Positions 20,960 through 33,068 of a DNA stretch of 64,000 nt are shown piece by piece. The notes beneath the pieces were generated by a model. The model did no database searches, was not told the DNA's origin, and saw only the letters and a program-made list of their open reading frames with translations. The first letter of the stretch is position 1; every line of letters starts with the position of its first letter. This DNA comes from Limnobacter humi (GTDB lineage: Bacteria > Pseudomonadota > Gammaproteobacteria > Burkholderiales > Burkholderiaceae_B), in NCBI RefSeq assembly GCF_024518835.1, contig NZ_JANIGO010000001.1:868001-932000 (forward strand). Direction: 5' to 3'. A program made the translations under genes and the position numbers.

Positions 20960-21270
20960 CGTGGTGGGTTTGCAACAAAATACCCCACTTTAACCGGCCT
21001 TTTGCAGAAAGCAAACACCCACGTCCACGACTTCATCAACGCCATAGAAAAATATTATTTCCGTTTGGCGACAACATGTTAAACTCAAAGGCTATGCTGA
21101 TGGCGGGCAAAACTTGCCCTCTTGGTGTAATCCCGATTCCAGATGGATGAGTGTTCGCGAACGGGGGGTTGTATCCCGGTTTGCTCGAGCGCTCCACTGT
21201 TGAGTCGCTGCCTTGCGCCGGCAATTCCGCCTCACACACAGAATTACATTTGTCGATCTGGAGGTTTTAC
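20960..21270. other. Leader region upstream of pckG
   Basis: 311 bases without a convincing gene. It includes an AT-rich patch (21046-21060), a possible -35/-10 pair TTGGCG (21065-21070) and TATGCT (21093-21098) with an over-long spacer, and a small perfect hairpin GGGCAA-AAC-TTGCCC at 21105-21119. A long untranslated leader is possible. No known riboswitch was recognised. Confidence 0.4.
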
Positions 21271-23112
21271 ATGAGTGCAGTACTGTCTATGGTCAACTCG
21301 ACCGTGCCAGCATACGTGAAGCACAAAAAACTGGTGGCGTGGGTGCAGGAAATTGCTGCGCTAACCGAGCCAGCCCACATCGTGTGGTGTGACGGCTCAG
21401 AGGCCGAATACAACCGCCTGTGCGATGACATGGTCAACGCGGGCACCCTCAAGCGCCTGAACCCCGAACTGCGTCCCAATTCCTACCTGGCCTGGTCAGA
21501 CCCTTCCGACGTGGCCCGTGTTGAAGATCGAACATTCATTTGTTCCGAGCGCAAGGAAGACGCTGGCCCCACCAACAACTGGGAAGAACCAGCCAAAATG
21601 CGCGCCACCTTGAACGGACTGTTCAAAGGCTCCATGCGTGGACGTACCCTGTACGTCATCCCGTTCTCCATGGGCCCGCTGGGTAGCCCAATCGCCCAGA
21701 TCGGTGTTGAGCTGTCCGATTCCGCTTACGTGGTGGTCAACATGCGCATGATGACGCGCATGGGCAAAGCCGTGTATGACGTACTGGGCGAGAATGGCGA
21801 GTTTGTGCCTTGCGTACACACCGTGGGCGCACCGTTGCAAGCGGGCCAGAAAGATGTGGCCTGGCCTTGCAACCCTGACACCAAGTACATTGTTCACTAT
21901 CCAGAAACCCGCGAGATCTGGTCTTACGGTTCAGGTTACGGTGGCAACGCACTGCTGGGCAAGAAGTGCCTGGCCCTGCGCATTGCATCGACCATGGGCC
22001 GCGATCAGGGCTGGTTGGCCGAGCACATGCTGATCCTGGGTGTTACTTCACCCGAAGGCAAGAAGTACCACGTGGCCGCCGCTTTCCCATCGGCTTGCGG
22101 TAAAACCAACTTTGCCATGTTGATTCCACCCGCATCCATGAATGGATGGAAAGTGACCACCATTGGCGACGACATTGCCTGGATCAAGCCAGATGCGAAC
22201 GGCAAGCTGCGGGCCATTAACCCGGAGGCTGGTTATTTTGGTGTTGCCCCCGGTACCAACACCAAGACCAACTCCAACTGCATGGCCTCGTTGAATGAAA
22301 ATGTGATTTTCACCAACGTGGCGCTGACGGATGAAGGCGATGTGTGGTGGGAAGGTTTGACCAAAGAGGCACCTGCGCATTTGGTGGACTGGACGGGCCA
22401 GGACTGGACGCCCGACTGTGGCCGCAAGGCTTCTCACCCCAACGCCCGTTTCACCGTGGCCGCGCAACAAAACCCCGTGATCGACAACAACTGGGACAAT
22501 CCAGCGGGTGTTGAAATCGACGCTTTCATCTTCGGTGGTCGCCGTTCCACAACCGTGCCCTTGGTGACCGAAGCCCGCAATTGGGTCGAGGGTGTTTACA
22601 TGGCCGCGACCATGGGTTCTGAAACCACCGCCGCGGCTTTCGGCCAGCAGGGTGTGGTTCGTCGTGACCCGTTTGCCATGTTGCCGTTTTGCGGCTACAA
22701 CATGTCCGACTATTTCCAGCATTGGCTGAACCTCGGTGCGAAGCTGCAGAGCACCGGTGCGAAGTTGCCCAGCATCTTCTGCGTGAACTGGTTCCGCACG
22801 GACGAACATGGCAAGTTCATTTGGCCAGGCTTTGGCGACAACATGCGCGTGTTGAAGTGGATGCTGGAGCGGGTGGAAGGCAAAGGCCAAGGCGTTGAGC
22901 ATGTGTTTGGTACTTCGCCCCGCTACGAAGACCTGACCTGGGATGGCTTGGATTTCACTGAAGCGCAGTTTAACGCCATCACGTCAATTGACAAGGCTGC
23001 ATGGACGAAAGAGCTGGAACTGCATGCCGAGTTGTTCGACAAGTTGAAGCACAACTTGCCCAAGCAGCTGGAAGACACCAAAGCAGTCATTGCCGGTCGT
23101 TTGGCAGCTTGA
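21271..23112 (+). CDS. pckG: Phosphoenolpyruvate carboxykinase (GTP)
   Basis: 613 residues from ATG 21271, preceded by TGGAGG; an in-frame ATG at 21151 is not supported by family length. It converts oxaloacetate and GTP to phosphoenolpyruvate, the first committed step of gluconeogenesis. The hyper-reactive active-site Cys276 lies in [12 protein letters not shown], which also contains the kinase P-loop. Metal and substrate motifs include [32 protein letters not shown] and the C-terminal [10 protein letters not shown]. It is the GTP-dependent class and not the ATP class. A strong terminator follows. Confidence 0.97.
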   Translation: MSAVLSMVNSTVPAYVKHKKLVAWVQEIAALTEPAHIVWCDGSEAEYNRLCDDMVNAGTLKRLNPELRPNSYLAWSDPSDVARVEDRTFICSERKEDAGPTNNWEEPAKMRATLNGLFKGSMRGRTLYVIPFSMGPLGSPIAQIGVELSDSAYVVVNMRMMTRMGKAVYDVLGENGEFVPCVHTVGAPLQAGQKDVAWPCNPDTKYIVHYPETREIWSYGSGYGGNALLGKKCLALRIASTMGRDQGWLAEHMLILGVTSPEGKKYHVAAAFPSACGKTNFAMLIPPASMNGWKVTTIGDDIAWIKPDANGKLRAINPEAGYFGVAPGTNTKTNSNCMASLNENVIFTNVALTDEGDVWWEGLTKEAPAHLVDWTGQDWTPDCGRKASHPNARFTVAAQQNPVIDNNWDNPAGVEIDAFIFGGRRSTTVPLVTEARNWVEGVYMAATMGSETTAAAFGQQGVVRRDPFAMLPFCGYNMSDYFQHWLNLGAKLQSTGAKLPSIFCVNWFRTDEHGKFIWPGFGDNMRVLKWMLERVEGKGQGVEHVFGTSPRYEDLTWDGLDFTEAQFNAITSIDKAAWTKELELHAELFDKLKHNLPKQLEDTKAVIAGRLAA

Positions 23113-23160
23113 TTGTTCTGATTTGTTTTTGATGCGGCTCACACCAGAGCCGTGACGTAG

Positions 23161-23186
23161 CGGGCGCCCACAAGGCGCCCGTTTTT
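23161..23186 (+). terminator. Rho-independent terminator of pckG
   Basis: Perfect eight-pair stem CGGGCGCC / GGCGCCCG with loop CACAA, followed by TTTTT. It lies 48 bases past the pckG stop. Confidence 0.85.
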
Positions 23187-23322
23187 ATTGGATCATCGGT
23201 TTGTCAGTCTGCGGGTTTGATCCGATGGACGACAACATGGCCTTCGGGTCTAATCAACACTCTCGGCGACGCTGCGGATTAAATTCAGCCGTGTTTCGCA
23301 CCACACACCTCACATCGCGCAC

Positions 23323-24123
23323 ATGTTTCCCGAACACCTTGATCTATTAACTTTGATTGCATTGTGTATGGCATCTTTCGGTGCAGGCTTGATCGACGCC
23401 ATGGTGGGTGGGGGCGGGCTCATTCAAGTGCCTGCATTGTTTGGTTTGTTGCCAGGGCAGGGGCACGCCACGTTGTTGGGTACCAATAAAATTTCCAGTG
23501 TGGTGGGTACATCCTTTGCAGCCTACCGTTATTCGAAAGCCATTCAAGTGCCCTGGAATGCGGTGTTGCCTGCCACGGTGATGGCGCTTTTCGGTGCTTA
23601 CGCCGGGGCCTATGTGGTGACACAAATATCCACCGAGGTTTTGCGTTTGCTGTTGCCCGTCCTGCTGGTTGCGGTCGCGCTGTACACCTTTGTACGAAAG
23701 GACTTGGGCTCGGTTCATGCACCCAAATACACCCGTGAGCACGAGCGGTTGTTTGGTGCGCTGTTGGGTTTGGCGATCGGTTTTTATGATGGGTTTTTCG
23801 GACCTGGCACCGGGTCATTCTTGATGGTGGCATTTGTGGTGTTTTTTGGGTTCGACTTTTTGGCGGCCACCGCCGGCGCCAAAATGGTGAATGTGGCCTG
23901 TAACTTGGCGTCCTTGGCTTGGTTTGCGCCGTCCGGGCATGTGCTGGTGGGTTTGGGGTTGGTGATGGCGGTGTTCAACTTGGCCGGTGCCAGGGTTGGG
24001 GCTGGTTTGGCTATTCGCAAGGGCGCAGGATTTGTTCGCAAGGCGCTGTTATTGGTGGTTTGTTTGTTGATCATCAAAACTGGTCATGACAGTTATGGCC
24101 CTTATTTGCTAAAACTCTTTTAA
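23323..24123 (+). CDS. TSUP (TauE/SafE) family membrane permease
   Basis: 266 residues, almost wholly hydrophobic with about eight membrane helices. The N-terminal half has GAGLIDAMVGGGGLIQVPAL, the typical first half of the internal repeat; the second repeat begins near GLAIGFYDGFFGPGTGSFL. The TSUP family exports or imports sulfur-containing anions such as sulfite or sulfoacetate. The substrate is not evident here. The stop is immediately followed by the first parS site, and mnmG lies downstream, so this permease gene is unlinked in function to its neighbours. Confidence 0.9.
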   Translation: MFPEHLDLLTLIALCMASFGAGLIDAMVGGGGLIQVPALFGLLPGQGHATLLGTNKISSVVGTSFAAYRYSKAIQVPWNAVLPATVMALFGAYAGAYVVTQISTEVLRLLLPVLLVAVALYTFVRKDLGSVHAPKYTREHERLFGALLGLAIGFYDGFFGPGTGSFLMVAFVVFFGFDFLAATAGAKMVNVACNLASLAWFAPSGHVLVGLGLVMAVFNLAGARVGAGLAIRKGAGFVRKALLLVVCLLIIKTGHDSYGPYLLKLF

Positions 24124-24139
24124 TGTTCCACGTGAAACA
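24124..24139 (+). promoter_or_regulatory. parS: parS centromere site 1
   Basis: TGTTCCACGTGAAACA matches the bacterial parS consensus (TGTTNCACGTGAAACA) at every fixed position. It is the binding site for ParB, encoded 3.6 kb downstream. Confidence 0.92.
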
Positions 24140-24158
24140 AACCGCTCGCAGGCTGAAT

Positions 24159-24174
24159 TGTTTCTCGTGAAACA
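24159..24174 (+). promoter_or_regulatory. parS: parS centromere site 2
   Basis: TGTTTCTCGTGAAACA differs from the consensus at one position (T for A in the centre). It is 19 bases from site 1 and in the same orientation, about 110 bases before the mnmG start. Confidence 0.8.
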
Positions 24175-24283
24175 CATCGAACCCTTGCTCCAGATTGAGC
24201 GCTTGGGTATTCCAAGGTCGACAACGTATAATCCCAACTCCATCGGGGTTCGCCCCTTGGGTCGAACATGGTGAGGTTGACGA

Positions 24284-26245
24284 ATGATTTATCCCGACGA
24301 ATTTGATGTGATTGTGGTGGGTGGCGGCCATGCCGGCACGGAGGCTGCGTTGGCCTCGGCGCGCACGGGATGTAAAACCCTGCTGCTCACACACAGCATT
24401 GAAACACTCGGGCAAATGTCCTGTAACCCGTCTATTGGGGGCATTGGGAAAGGTCATTTGGTTAAAGAAGTGGATGCTTTGGGTGGCGCCATGGCCATTG
24501 CTACCGACGAAGCAGGTATCCAGTTTCGAATTCTCAATAGTTCTAAAGGCCCGGCAGTGCGTGCTACGCGCGCTCAGGCAGACCGTGTGTTGTACCGCCA
24601 GGCCATTCGAACACGCCTGGAGAATCAGTCCAATCTCAAAATTTTCCAGCAGGCGGTCGAAGACCTGATGCTGGAGGGTGACCGGGTTTGTGGCGCGGTT
24701 ACCCAGGTCGGCATCAAGTTCCGATCACGGGCTGTGGTACTGACTGCCGGGACTTTCCTGAACGGCAAAATCCACGTGGGTTTGCAAAATTACTCGGGTG
24801 GCAGGGCTGGCGATCCACCAGCCATTACCTTGGGGGAGCGTCTGAAAGAGATGAAGTTGCCCCAGGGGAGATTAAAAACCGGAACGCCCCCACGCATTGA
24901 CGGCCGAAGCATCGACTTTTCTGTCATGCAAGAACAGCCGGGTGACTTGAACCCGGTCCCCGTGTTTTCCTACCTGGGACATGCCGGTTTGCATCCGCGT
25001 CAGTTGCCGTGCTGGATCACGCACACCAACCAACAAACGCACGACATTATTCGAGGTGGCTTGGACAGAAGCCCGATGTACACCGGCGTGATTGAAGGTG
25101 TTGGCCCTCGGTATTGCCCGTCGATTGAAGACAAAATCCACCGTTTTGCCGACAAAGAATCCCATCAGGTGTTTTTGGAGCCGGAGGGCCTGACCACACA
25201 TGAGTACTATCCCAACGGTGTTTCCACCTCGTTGCCGTTTGATGTTCAGCTCAACCTGCTGCACTCCATTCGAGGCTTGGAAAACTGTTACGTGACCCGG
25301 CCTGGTTATGCGATTGAGTACGATTACTTCGATCCCCGGGGTTTGAAAACCACCCTGGAGACGCGCACCATCCAGGGCTTGTTTTTCGCCGGGCAAATCA
25401 ATGGCACCACCGGCTACGAAGAGGCTGCGGCACAGGGTTTGTTGGCGGGCGCCAATGCGGCCTTGTACACCCAAGGCAAAGATCAGTGGACACCCCGCCG
25501 TGATGAGGCCTATCTGGGTGTGTTGGTGGATGACTTGACCAGCAAGGGTGTGGCTGAGCCTTACCGCATGTTCACCAGTCGTGCTGAGTACCGCTTGAGT
25601 CTTCGGGAGGACAATGCCGATCAGCGATTGACTGCCATCGGTCGCAACTTGGGTTTGGTGGACGATGTGCGTTGGGCCGCTTTCAATCAAAAGCGTGACG
25701 CCGTGGAGCTTGAGAAACAGCGGTTGCGCAGCACATGGGTGAACCCCAAGGTGGTTGCACAAGCTGAAGCAGAGCGGGTTCTGGGCAAAGGCATGGACCG
25801 TGAGTACAACCTGTATGACCTGTTGAAGCGCCCTGATGTGGACTATCGAGCCTTGTCAACCTTCACAAAACTGGATGGTGCGCCAGCGATCGCCGAACCA
25901 TTGCAAAGCGCCGAATTGATTCAGCAAATTGAAATCGAGGTGAAGTATGCCGGCTATGTGGCTCGCCAACAGGCCGAGGTTGAGCGGGGGGCCGGCAATG
26001 AGTCCATTCGCCTACCCATGGACCTGGATTACACCCAGGTCTTGGGTTTGAGCAAAGAAGTGCAGCAGAAGCTGAATGCCGCCAAACCAGATACCGTGGG
26101 CCAGGCCGGGCGTATCCAGGGTATTACCCCAGCGGCCATTTCATTGTTGCTGGTGCATTTAAAAAAACGCAGTTTATTGACCAAGGCGCAGAATAAAGTG
26201 CCGGATGAGGTGTCAGTGACTGCTGACAAGGCAGCCTCAGCGTGA
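24284..26245 (+). CDS. mnmG: tRNA uridine-5-carboxymethylaminomethyl modification enzyme MnmG
   Basis: 653 residues, formerly GidA. An FAD-dependent partner of MnmE in wobble-uridine modification. The FAD-binding Rossmann motif [14 protein letters not shown] is at residues ~11-25, the family signature [18 protein letters not shown] follows, and [11 protein letters not shown] and [17 protein letters not shown] are present. The C-terminal MnmE/tRNA-binding helices end with LLLVHLKKR. The first codon ATG 24284 follows GAGG. The leader carries both parS sites. The stop overlaps the rsmG start by four bases (GTGA). Confidence 0.98.
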   Translation: MIYPDEFDVIVVGGGHAGTEAALASARTGCKTLLLTHSIETLGQMSCNPSIGGIGKGHLVKEVDALGGAMAIATDEAGIQFRILNSSKGPAVRATRAQADRVLYRQAIRTRLENQSNLKIFQQAVEDLMLEGDRVCGAVTQVGIKFRSRAVVLTAGTFLNGKIHVGLQNYSGGRAGDPPAITLGERLKEMKLPQGRLKTGTPPRIDGRSIDFSVMQEQPGDLNPVPVFSYLGHAGLHPRQLPCWITHTNQQTHDIIRGGLDRSPMYTGVIEGVGPRYCPSIEDKIHRFADKESHQVFLEPEGLTTHEYYPNGVSTSLPFDVQLNLLHSIRGLENCYVTRPGYAIEYDYFDPRGLKTTLETRTIQGLFFAGQINGTTGYEEAAAQGLLAGANAALYTQGKDQWTPRRDEAYLGVLVDDLTSKGVAEPYRMFTSRAEYRLSLREDNADQRLTAIGRNLGLVDDVRWAAFNQKRDAVELEKQRLRSTWVNPKVVAQAEAERVLGKGMDREYNLYDLLKRPDVDYRALSTFTKLDGAPAIAEPLQSAELIQQIEIEVKYAGYVARQQAEVERGAGNESIRLPMDLDYTQVLGLSKEVQQKLNAAKPDTVGQAGRIQGITPAAISLLLVHLKKRSLLTKAQNKVPDEVSVTADKAASA

Positions 26246-26919
26246 GATCAAGGTCGAGCGTGCGGCGCCCGCCATCCGTCCTCGGGTCGGTTGAGCAGGG
26301 GGTGTTGGAGCAGGGCATTGCCGCGCTGGGGGTTGATGTCTCTTTGGCCCAAACCCAGCAATTGTTTGACTATGCAAAACTGCTGCAGAAGTGGAATCAG
26401 GTCATCAACTTGACAGCGATTCGCCAGCCGCAAGACATTGTGACCCACCATTTGCTGGACTCGCTGGCTGTCTTGCCTGCGTTGTCTGATACGCTTCAAT
26501 GTCAATCAGCCCCTGCCATTCTGGATGTCGGTGCTGGCGCAGGTTTGCCTGGTTTGGTTTTGGCAATTGCACAGCCAAGCTGGCAAATTACCTTGGTAGA
26601 CACTGTACAAAAAAAAGTGGCCTTCATGCAGCAAGCCATCGGAGTGTTGGGTTTGACCAATGCCAGGGCCGTCCACGCGCGGGTTGAAGAACTGCAGCTC
26701 CCGCCTTTTGACATGATTTGCTCTCGCGCATTTTCAAGCATGGCGCTGTTCATTTCCTTAAGCCGACACCTGTTGGCGCCCAATGGCGTGTTTGCAGCCC
26801 TCAAAGGCCGTGTAGAAGTGGACCATGAGGTGCCTGAGGGCTGGCAGCTTAGCGCTTTGCATGCCATCCATGTGCCGTTCCTCGACGAGGACAGGCACTT
26901 GTTCATGATTAAACGATAA
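26242..26919 (+). CDS. rsmG: 16S rRNA (guanine-N7) methyltransferase RsmG
   Basis: 225 residues, formerly GidB. It uses SAM to methylate G527 of 16S rRNA; loss gives low-level streptomycin resistance. Signatures are [19 protein letters not shown], and the SAM-binding [15 protein letters not shown] (motif I), then SRAFSSM. GTG 26242 overlaps the mnmG stop. The first ~20 residues (Arg-rich) are not conserved, so translation could also start further in. It is part of the conserved mnmG-rsmG-parA-parB set. Confidence 0.96.
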   Translation: MRSRSSVRRPPSVLGSVEQGVLEQGIAALGVDVSLAQTQQLFDYAKLLQKWNQVINLTAIRQPQDIVTHHLLDSLAVLPALSDTLQCQSAPAILDVGAGAGLPGLVLAIAQPSWQITLVDTVQKKVAFMQQAIGVLGLTNARAVHARVEELQLPPFDMICSRAFSSMALFISLSRHLLAPNGVFAALKGRVEVDHEVPEGWQLSALHAIHVPFLDEDRHLFMIKR

Positions 26920-26949
26920 AATCAAACCATTCAACGACAGGGTCTCGAC

Positions 26950-27729
26950 ATGGCGAAAGTCTTTTGCATTGCCAACCAGAAGGGTGGGGTGGGCAAAACC
27001 ACCACAGCAGTCAACCTGGCTGCAGGCTTGGCCATGGCCAAGCAACGGGTGTTGCTGGTTGACCTTGATCCTCAAGGCAATGCCACCATGGGCTGCGGTG
27101 TTGACAAGCGGGCCTTGAAGTCGTCGGTGTATCAGGTGCTGGTGGGCATGGCCTCCGTGCAAGAGGCCACTGTTCATGCGGAAGGTTTTGATGTGTTGCC
27201 AGCCAACCGAGAGTTGGCCGGTGCCGAAGTAGAAATGGTGGAGTTTGAGTCCCGTGAAGTTCGCCTGCGTGAAGCCCTGGCGGACGTGGATGGGCAATAC
27301 GATTTTATTTTGATTGACTGTCCGCCGGCGTTGTCGCTGCTAACCTTGAACGCACTGTGCTGCGCGCATGGCGTGGTCATTCCCATGCAGTGTGAATACT
27401 ACGCACTGGAAGGCCTGAGTGACTTGGTGAACACCATCAAGCAGGTCTGTAAAAACCTCAACCCCAATTTGACCATCATCGGTTTGCTGCGGGTGATGTT
27501 TGACCCTCGGATGACACTGGCCCAGCAGGTGTCGGATCAACTCGAAAAGCACTTTGGCAACAAAGTGTTCAAGACCATCATTCCGCGAAATGTTCGTTTG
27601 GCCGAAGCACCCAGTTATGGCATCCCAGGTGTCATGTTCGACAAAACCAGCAAGGGTGCAAGGGCCTATCTCAGCTTTGCCAATGAAATGGTTGCCCGGG
27701 TCAATGCCACTGCAGCCGTTGCCGCTTAA
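26950..27729 (+). CDS. parA: Chromosome partitioning ATPase ParA (Soj)
   Basis: 259 residues. The deviant Walker A motif KGGVGKTT near residue 12, Walker A' VDLDPQGNATMG and Walker B LIDCPPALSLL identify a ParA/Soj ATPase. It forms ATP-dependent dimers on the nucleoid and, driven by ParB, moves parS-bearing origins apart. It has no N-terminal DNA-binding domain, as expected for chromosomal ParA. Twenty bases separate it from parB. The two parS sites upstream of mnmG complete the system. Confidence 0.97.
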   Translation: MAKVFCIANQKGGVGKTTTAVNLAAGLAMAKQRVLLVDLDPQGNATMGCGVDKRALKSSVYQVLVGMASVQEATVHAEGFDVLPANRELAGAEVEMVEFESREVRLREALADVDGQYDFILIDCPPALSLLTLNALCCAHGVVIPMQCEYYALEGLSDLVNTIKQVCKNLNPNLTIIGLLRVMFDPRMTLAQQVSDQLEKHFGNKVFKTIIPRNVRLAEAPSYGIPGVMFDKTSKGARAYLSFANEMVARVNATAAVAA

Positions 27730-27749
27730 ATCCAATCATCCAATACGCC

Positions 27750-28634
27750 ATGAACGCATTAAAAAGATCCAAAGGTTTGGGCAGAGGCCTGGAAGCACTG
27801 CTGGGCCCATCCTCCGACGCACCCGAGGGCAGTGAGGCCGGCGAGCAGGTCATGTCTGTCTCCGTGGAAAAGTTGCAGGCCGGTAAATACCAGCCGCGCT
27901 CACGCATGGACGAAAGCTCGCTGATGGAATTGTCGGAATCCATCAAGAGTCAGGGGGTGATGCAGCCCATACTGGTACGACCAGTTGGGGCGGGCAAATA
28001 CGAAATCATCGCCGGTGAGCGCCGTTTCCGCGCCTCCAAATTGGCGGGTCTTAAAGAAGTGCCGGTGCTGGTCAAGTCCGTGCCCGACGAATCGGCGCTG
28101 GCCATGGCCTTGATCGAGAACATCCAGCGAGAAGACCTCAACCCACTTGAAGAGGCCATCGGTGTTCAGCGGTTGATCAACGAATTCAAGCTCACGCATG
28201 AGGATGCTGCACAGGCCATCGGGCGTTCCCGCAGTGCAACAAGTAACATGTTGCGCCTGTTAAACTTGGCCGAGCCGGTGCAGACCATGTTGCTGGCTGG
28301 TGACATAGAAATGGGCCATGCGCGAGCCCTCTTGAGTTTGCCTGCCGGCGAGCAAATTGCCTGCGCCACGGAAGTGTTGAACAAACGCTTGTCGGTCCGA
28401 GAAACTGAAAAGCTGGTTGCGACTTGGGCCGAGGAGCCCCTCAAGAAACCAGATTCGCCCAATTCGTCGGCCGATGTTCGCCGTCTGGAAGAGGGTTTGG
28501 CCGACTGGATGGCTTGCGCTGTTCAGTTGAAAACCAATGCGCGTGGTAAGGGTAGTGTAACCATTCGGTTCAATAATCTCGACGAGCTCGATGGATTGTT
28601 GGAACGCATTGGATTTCCAAAAAACGACCTGTAA
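27750..28634 (+). CDS. parB: Chromosome partitioning protein ParB (Spo0J)
   Basis: 294 residues. The N-terminal CTPase/clamp domain has GAGKYEIIAGERRFRA (Arg-rich box) and ALIENIQREDLNPLEEA; the central helix-turn-helix follows (TQEDAA-like HEDAAQAIGRSRSATSN); the C-terminal dimerisation domain has KGSVTIRFNNLDELD. ParB loads at parS, slides as a CTP-dependent clamp and recruits SMC. Length and order are standard for the chromosomal type. No terminator with a T-tract was seen before the atp promoter. Confidence 0.97.
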   Translation: MNALKRSKGLGRGLEALLGPSSDAPEGSEAGEQVMSVSVEKLQAGKYQPRSRMDESSLMELSESIKSQGVMQPILVRPVGAGKYEIIAGERRFRASKLAGLKEVPVLVKSVPDESALAMALIENIQREDLNPLEEAIGVQRLINEFKLTHEDAAQAIGRSRSATSNMLRLLNLAEPVQTMLLAGDIEMGHARALLSLPAGEQIACATEVLNKRLSVRETEKLVATWAEEPLKKPDSPNSSADVRRLEEGLADWMACAVQLKTNARGKGSVTIRFNNLDELDGLLERIGFPKNDL

Positions 28635-28685
28635 CAATGGTTGTCAAAAACGGCCGAAACTATTTATAAAACAAGCTGTTTTTGT

Positions 28686-28715
28686 TTGACGAAGTCTGGG
28701 GCAAACCCCTATAAT
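28686..28715 (+). promoter_or_regulatory. Sigma-70 promoter of the atp operon
   Basis: -35 TTGACG (28686-28691) and -10 TATAAT (28710-28715) separated by 18 bases, about 80 bases before atpI. It is the best promoter match in the window and fits a highly expressed operon. Confidence 0.75.
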
Positions 28716-28794
28716 CTGCGGGTTTGTCAAAAACACATGCACCGAACGGGGGAGACATCATCCCGCAGGTTCAGTGTGGCGGTGCAGCAAAGTC

Positions 28795-30316
<1,522 letters not shown>

Positions 30317-30343
30317 TTTACAGCCACTTCCTTCGAACAACAC

Positions 30344-30372
30344 CGCACGGACGTTTTAAGTTTGTCCGTGCG
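30344..30372 (+). repeat. Intercistronic hairpin atpE-atpF
   Basis: Perfect nine-pair stem CGCACGGAC / GTCCGTGCG with an 11-base loop, followed by TTTT. It could end some transcripts or protect atpE mRNA, helping to raise subunit c above the rest. Confidence 0.7.
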
Positions 30373-30390
30373 TTTTAGAGGAAACATGCC

Positions 30391-30861
30391 GTGAACTTAA
30401 ACGCAACGCTGTTTGCACAGCTCGTCGTTTTCTTCATTTTGGCGGTGTTCACGATGAAATTCGTGTGGCCCCCCTTGATCAAGAGCATTGACGAGCGTGC
30501 GAAAAAAATCGCAGACGGCCTGGCCGCTGCTGAACGGGGCAAGCAAGCTCTGGCCGATGCCGGTCGCAAGGTTGAACAGGAGCTCGCGCAAGTGCGTTCT
30601 GAAAACCAGCAGCGCCTGGCGGATGCCGAAAAGCGTGCCCAGCAGATCATTGATGAGGCGAAACAACAAGCCGAAGTTGAGCGCAAGCGAATTCTTGCGC
30701 AAGCTGAAGCCGAAGCGGCCAACGAAGCACAACGTGCGCGTGACCAGCTGCGTGCTGAGCTGGCAACACTGGTGGTGAAAGGTGCTGAACAAATCCTGAA
30801 AAAGGAAATCAACGCCCAGGCCCACGCGGACTTGCTGAATCAACTCAAAGCTGAGCTGTAA
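30391..30861 (+). CDS. atpF: ATP synthase F0 subunit b
   Basis: 156 residues. An N-terminal membrane helix (residues ~5-25, [20 protein letters not shown]) leads into a long charged coiled coil ([20 protein letters not shown]) that forms the peripheral stalk. Start is GTG 30391 after GAGG; an ATG six bases earlier is out of frame and hits a stop at once. Length is the normal 156 of E. coli b. Confidence 0.97.
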   Translation: MNLNATLFAQLVVFFILAVFTMKFVWPPLIKSIDERAKKIADGLAAAERGKQALADAGRKVEQELAQVRSENQQRLADAEKRAQQIIDEAKQQAEVERKRILAQAEAEAANEAQRARDQLRAELATLVVKGAEQILKKEINAQAHADLLNQLKAEL

Positions 30862-30885
30862 GCCCTACGCTGAAGGATATTAAAC

Positions 30886-31419
30886 ATGGTCGAACTATCC
30901 ACCATCGCCCGTCCCTACGCTGAAGCGGCATTCGAAGTTGCCAAAACTTCCAATGTGGCCCAGTGGAATGATTGGCTTGAGTCATGGTCGGCGGTTGCGA
31001 GCAATTCAGACATTTCTCTGTTGGCCAACAATCCAAAGTTGTCGGCCCAGCAGGTGCTGGACCTGTTCGTTGAACTGACCAAGACACCGGCGGAAGCGCA
31101 AGCCCGTAACTTTTTGGCTGCGCTTGTGGAAAATGGCCGTTTGCTGGCCCTGCCAGAAATCGCTCGACAGTTCGCTGAACTGAAAAATGCGCACGAAGGT
31201 GTGGCCGATGCGGTCATTGCATCAGCCTTCCCGATGTCGGACGCAGACATTCAGAACATTCGTGGCGCATTGGAAAAGAAATTTGGTTCCAAGTTGAACG
31301 TCGCCGTTCAGGTGGACGCGTCTCTCATCGGTGGCGTTAGCATCACCGTGGGCGACCAGATTTTGGATAGTTCGGTGCGCGGCAAACTCAACGCGATGAA
31401 GGCGGCTTTGACAGCCTGA
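30886..31419 (+). CDS. atpH: ATP synthase F1 subunit delta
   Basis: 177 residues. It links the peripheral stalk to the top of the alpha3beta3 head. The family pattern is an N-terminal helical bundle ([13 protein letters not shown]), [13 protein letters not shown] in the middle and a C-terminal strand region ([22 protein letters not shown]). The start ATG 30886 follows GAAGGA. It lies 24 bases after atpF. Confidence 0.97.
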   Translation: MVELSTIARPYAEAAFEVAKTSNVAQWNDWLESWSAVASNSDISLLANNPKLSAQQVLDLFVELTKTPAEAQARNFLAALVENGRLLALPEIARQFAELKNAHEGVADAVIASAFPMSDADIQNIRGALEKKFGSKLNVAVQVDASLIGGVSITVGDQILDSSVRGKLNAMKAALTA

Positions 31420-31450
31420 CTTGGCCTCAAACGAAATTGGAGCAATCAAT

Positions 31451-32992
31451 ATGCAGATCAATCCCTCTGAGATCAGTGAACTGATCAAGAGCCGGATCGA
31501 AGGCCTCGGATCATCGGCCGACATCCGGACACAAGGTACTGTGGTGTCCGTGAGCGACGGTATTTGCCGCGTTCATGGTTTGTCGGATGTAATGCAGGGT
31601 GAAATGTTGGAATTCCCCGGCAACACATTCGGCCTGGCGCTTAACCTGGAACGCGATTCCGTGGGTGCCGTTATTTTGGGTGAATATGAGCACATTTCTG
31701 AAGGCGACCTGGTGAAGTGTACCGGTCGTATTCTGGAAGTGCCTGTTGGCCGTGAACTGCTGGGCCGTGTAGTGAACGCACTGGGGCAGCCCATCGATGG
31801 CAAAGGCCCGATCAACGCGAAAATGACTGACGTGATCGAAAAGGTTGCGCCGGGCGTGATCGACCGTAAATCGGTTTCCCAGCCTGTGCAAACCGGTATT
31901 AAGGCGATTGACTCCATGGTGCCGATTGGCCGTGGTCAGCGTGAGCTGATCATTGGCGACCGTCAGACAGGTAAAACCGCTGTGGCCATCGACGCCATCA
32001 TCAACCAGAAGGGCAAAGGCGTTTACTGCGTATACGTGGCTGTGGGTCAAAAGGCCTCTTCCATTCAGAACGTGGTTCGCAAGCTGGAAGAGTGCGGTGC
32101 CATGGACTACACCATTGTGGTGGCCGCTTCTGCGTCCGAATCCGCCGCGATGCAATACCTGGCGCCTTACGCCGGTTGCACCATGGGCGAATACTTCCGT
32201 GACCGCGGCGAAGACGCCCTGATCGTGTATGACGACCTGTCCAAGCAGGCCGTGGCCTACCGTCAGATTTCCCTGTTGCTGCGTCGCCCACCTGGCCGTG
32301 AAGCCTATCCCGGTGACGTGTTCTACCTGCACAGCCGCTTGCTGGAACGCGCAGCCCGCGTGAACGAAGAGTACGTTGAAAAATTCACCAAGGGTGAAGT
32401 GAAAGGCAAGACCGGTTCTTTGACCGCGTTGCCCATCATTGAAACCCAGGCTGGTGACGTAACCGCGTTCGTTCCAACCAACGTGATTTCGATTACCGAC
32501 GGTCAAATCTTCCTGGAAACCGACTTGTTCAACGCCGGTGTTCGTCCAGCGATCAACGCGGGTATTTCCGTGTCTCGCGTGGGCGGTGCCGCACAGACCA
32601 AGGTGGTGAAGAAGCTGTCCGGTGGTATTCGTACCGACTTGGCCCAGTATCGTGAATTGGCCGCGTTTGCCCAGTTCGCTTCCGACCTTGACGACGCAAC
32701 ACGCCGTCAGTTGGAGCGCGGCAAGCGCGTGGTCGAACTGTTGAAGCAGCCTCAGTTTGCACCGTTGCAAACCTGGGAAATGGCTTTGGCCCTGTTCGCC
32801 ATCAACAACGGTTACCTGGATGATGTGGATGTGAAGAATGTACTGCCTTTCGAAAACGGATTGCGCCAGTTCATGCAGACCAGCCACAAGGACCTGATTG
32901 ACCGCATCGAGCAGACTCAGGAGTTGTCGAAAGACGACGAGCCCAAGCTGCACGAGGCTGTCAAGTCATTCAAGAAAACTGGCGCGTATTAA
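31451..32992 (+). CDS. atpA: ATP synthase F1 subunit alpha
   Basis: 513 residues from ATG 31451 (GGAG 10 bases upstream); an earlier in-frame start at 31421 would add ten unconserved residues. N-terminal beta-barrel, then nucleotide-binding domain with P-loop GDRQTGKTA and the arginine finger region ([12 protein letters not shown]), then the C-terminal helical domain. Alpha sites bind ATP without hydrolysing it and complete the catalytic sites on beta. A 480-codon open frame on the opposite strand is a shadow. Confidence 0.98.
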   Translation: MQINPSEISELIKSRIEGLGSSADIRTQGTVVSVSDGICRVHGLSDVMQGEMLEFPGNTFGLALNLERDSVGAVILGEYEHISEGDLVKCTGRILEVPVGRELLGRVVNALGQPIDGKGPINAKMTDVIEKVAPGVIDRKSVSQPVQTGIKAIDSMVPIGRGQRELIIGDRQTGKTAVAIDAIINQKGKGVYCVYVAVGQKASSIQNVVRKLEECGAMDYTIVVAASASESAAMQYLAPYAGCTMGEYFRDRGEDALIVYDDLSKQAVAYRQISLLLRRPPGREAYPGDVFYLHSRLLERAARVNEEYVEKFTKGEVKGKTGSLTALPIIETQAGDVTAFVPTNVISITDGQIFLETDLFNAGVRPAINAGISVSRVGGAAQTKVVKKLSGGIRTDLAQYRELAAFAQFASDLDDATRRQLERGKRVVELLKQPQFAPLQTWEMALALFAINNGYLDDVDVKNVLPFENGLRQFMQTSHKDLIDRIEQTQELSKDDEPKLHEAVKSFKKTGAY

Positions 32993-33024
32993 TCAGAGCA
33001 ATCTGGTTGTACCACCGCATAACT

Positions 33025-33049
33025 GAGAGGGGCTCACGAAGCCTCTCTC
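33025..33049 (+). repeat. Intercistronic hairpin atpA-atpG
   Basis: Ten-pair stem with one G-T pair (GAGAGGGGCT / AGCCTCTCTC) and loop CACGA. It ends eight bases before the GGAGG of atpG, so it could influence atpG translation. Confidence 0.6.
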
Positions 33050-33068
33050 GGGGACTGGAGGAAATACG

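Noticed and set aside
31511-32953. 480-codon open frame opposite atpA
   Set aside because: Shadow frame caused by strong codon bias in a highly expressed gene.
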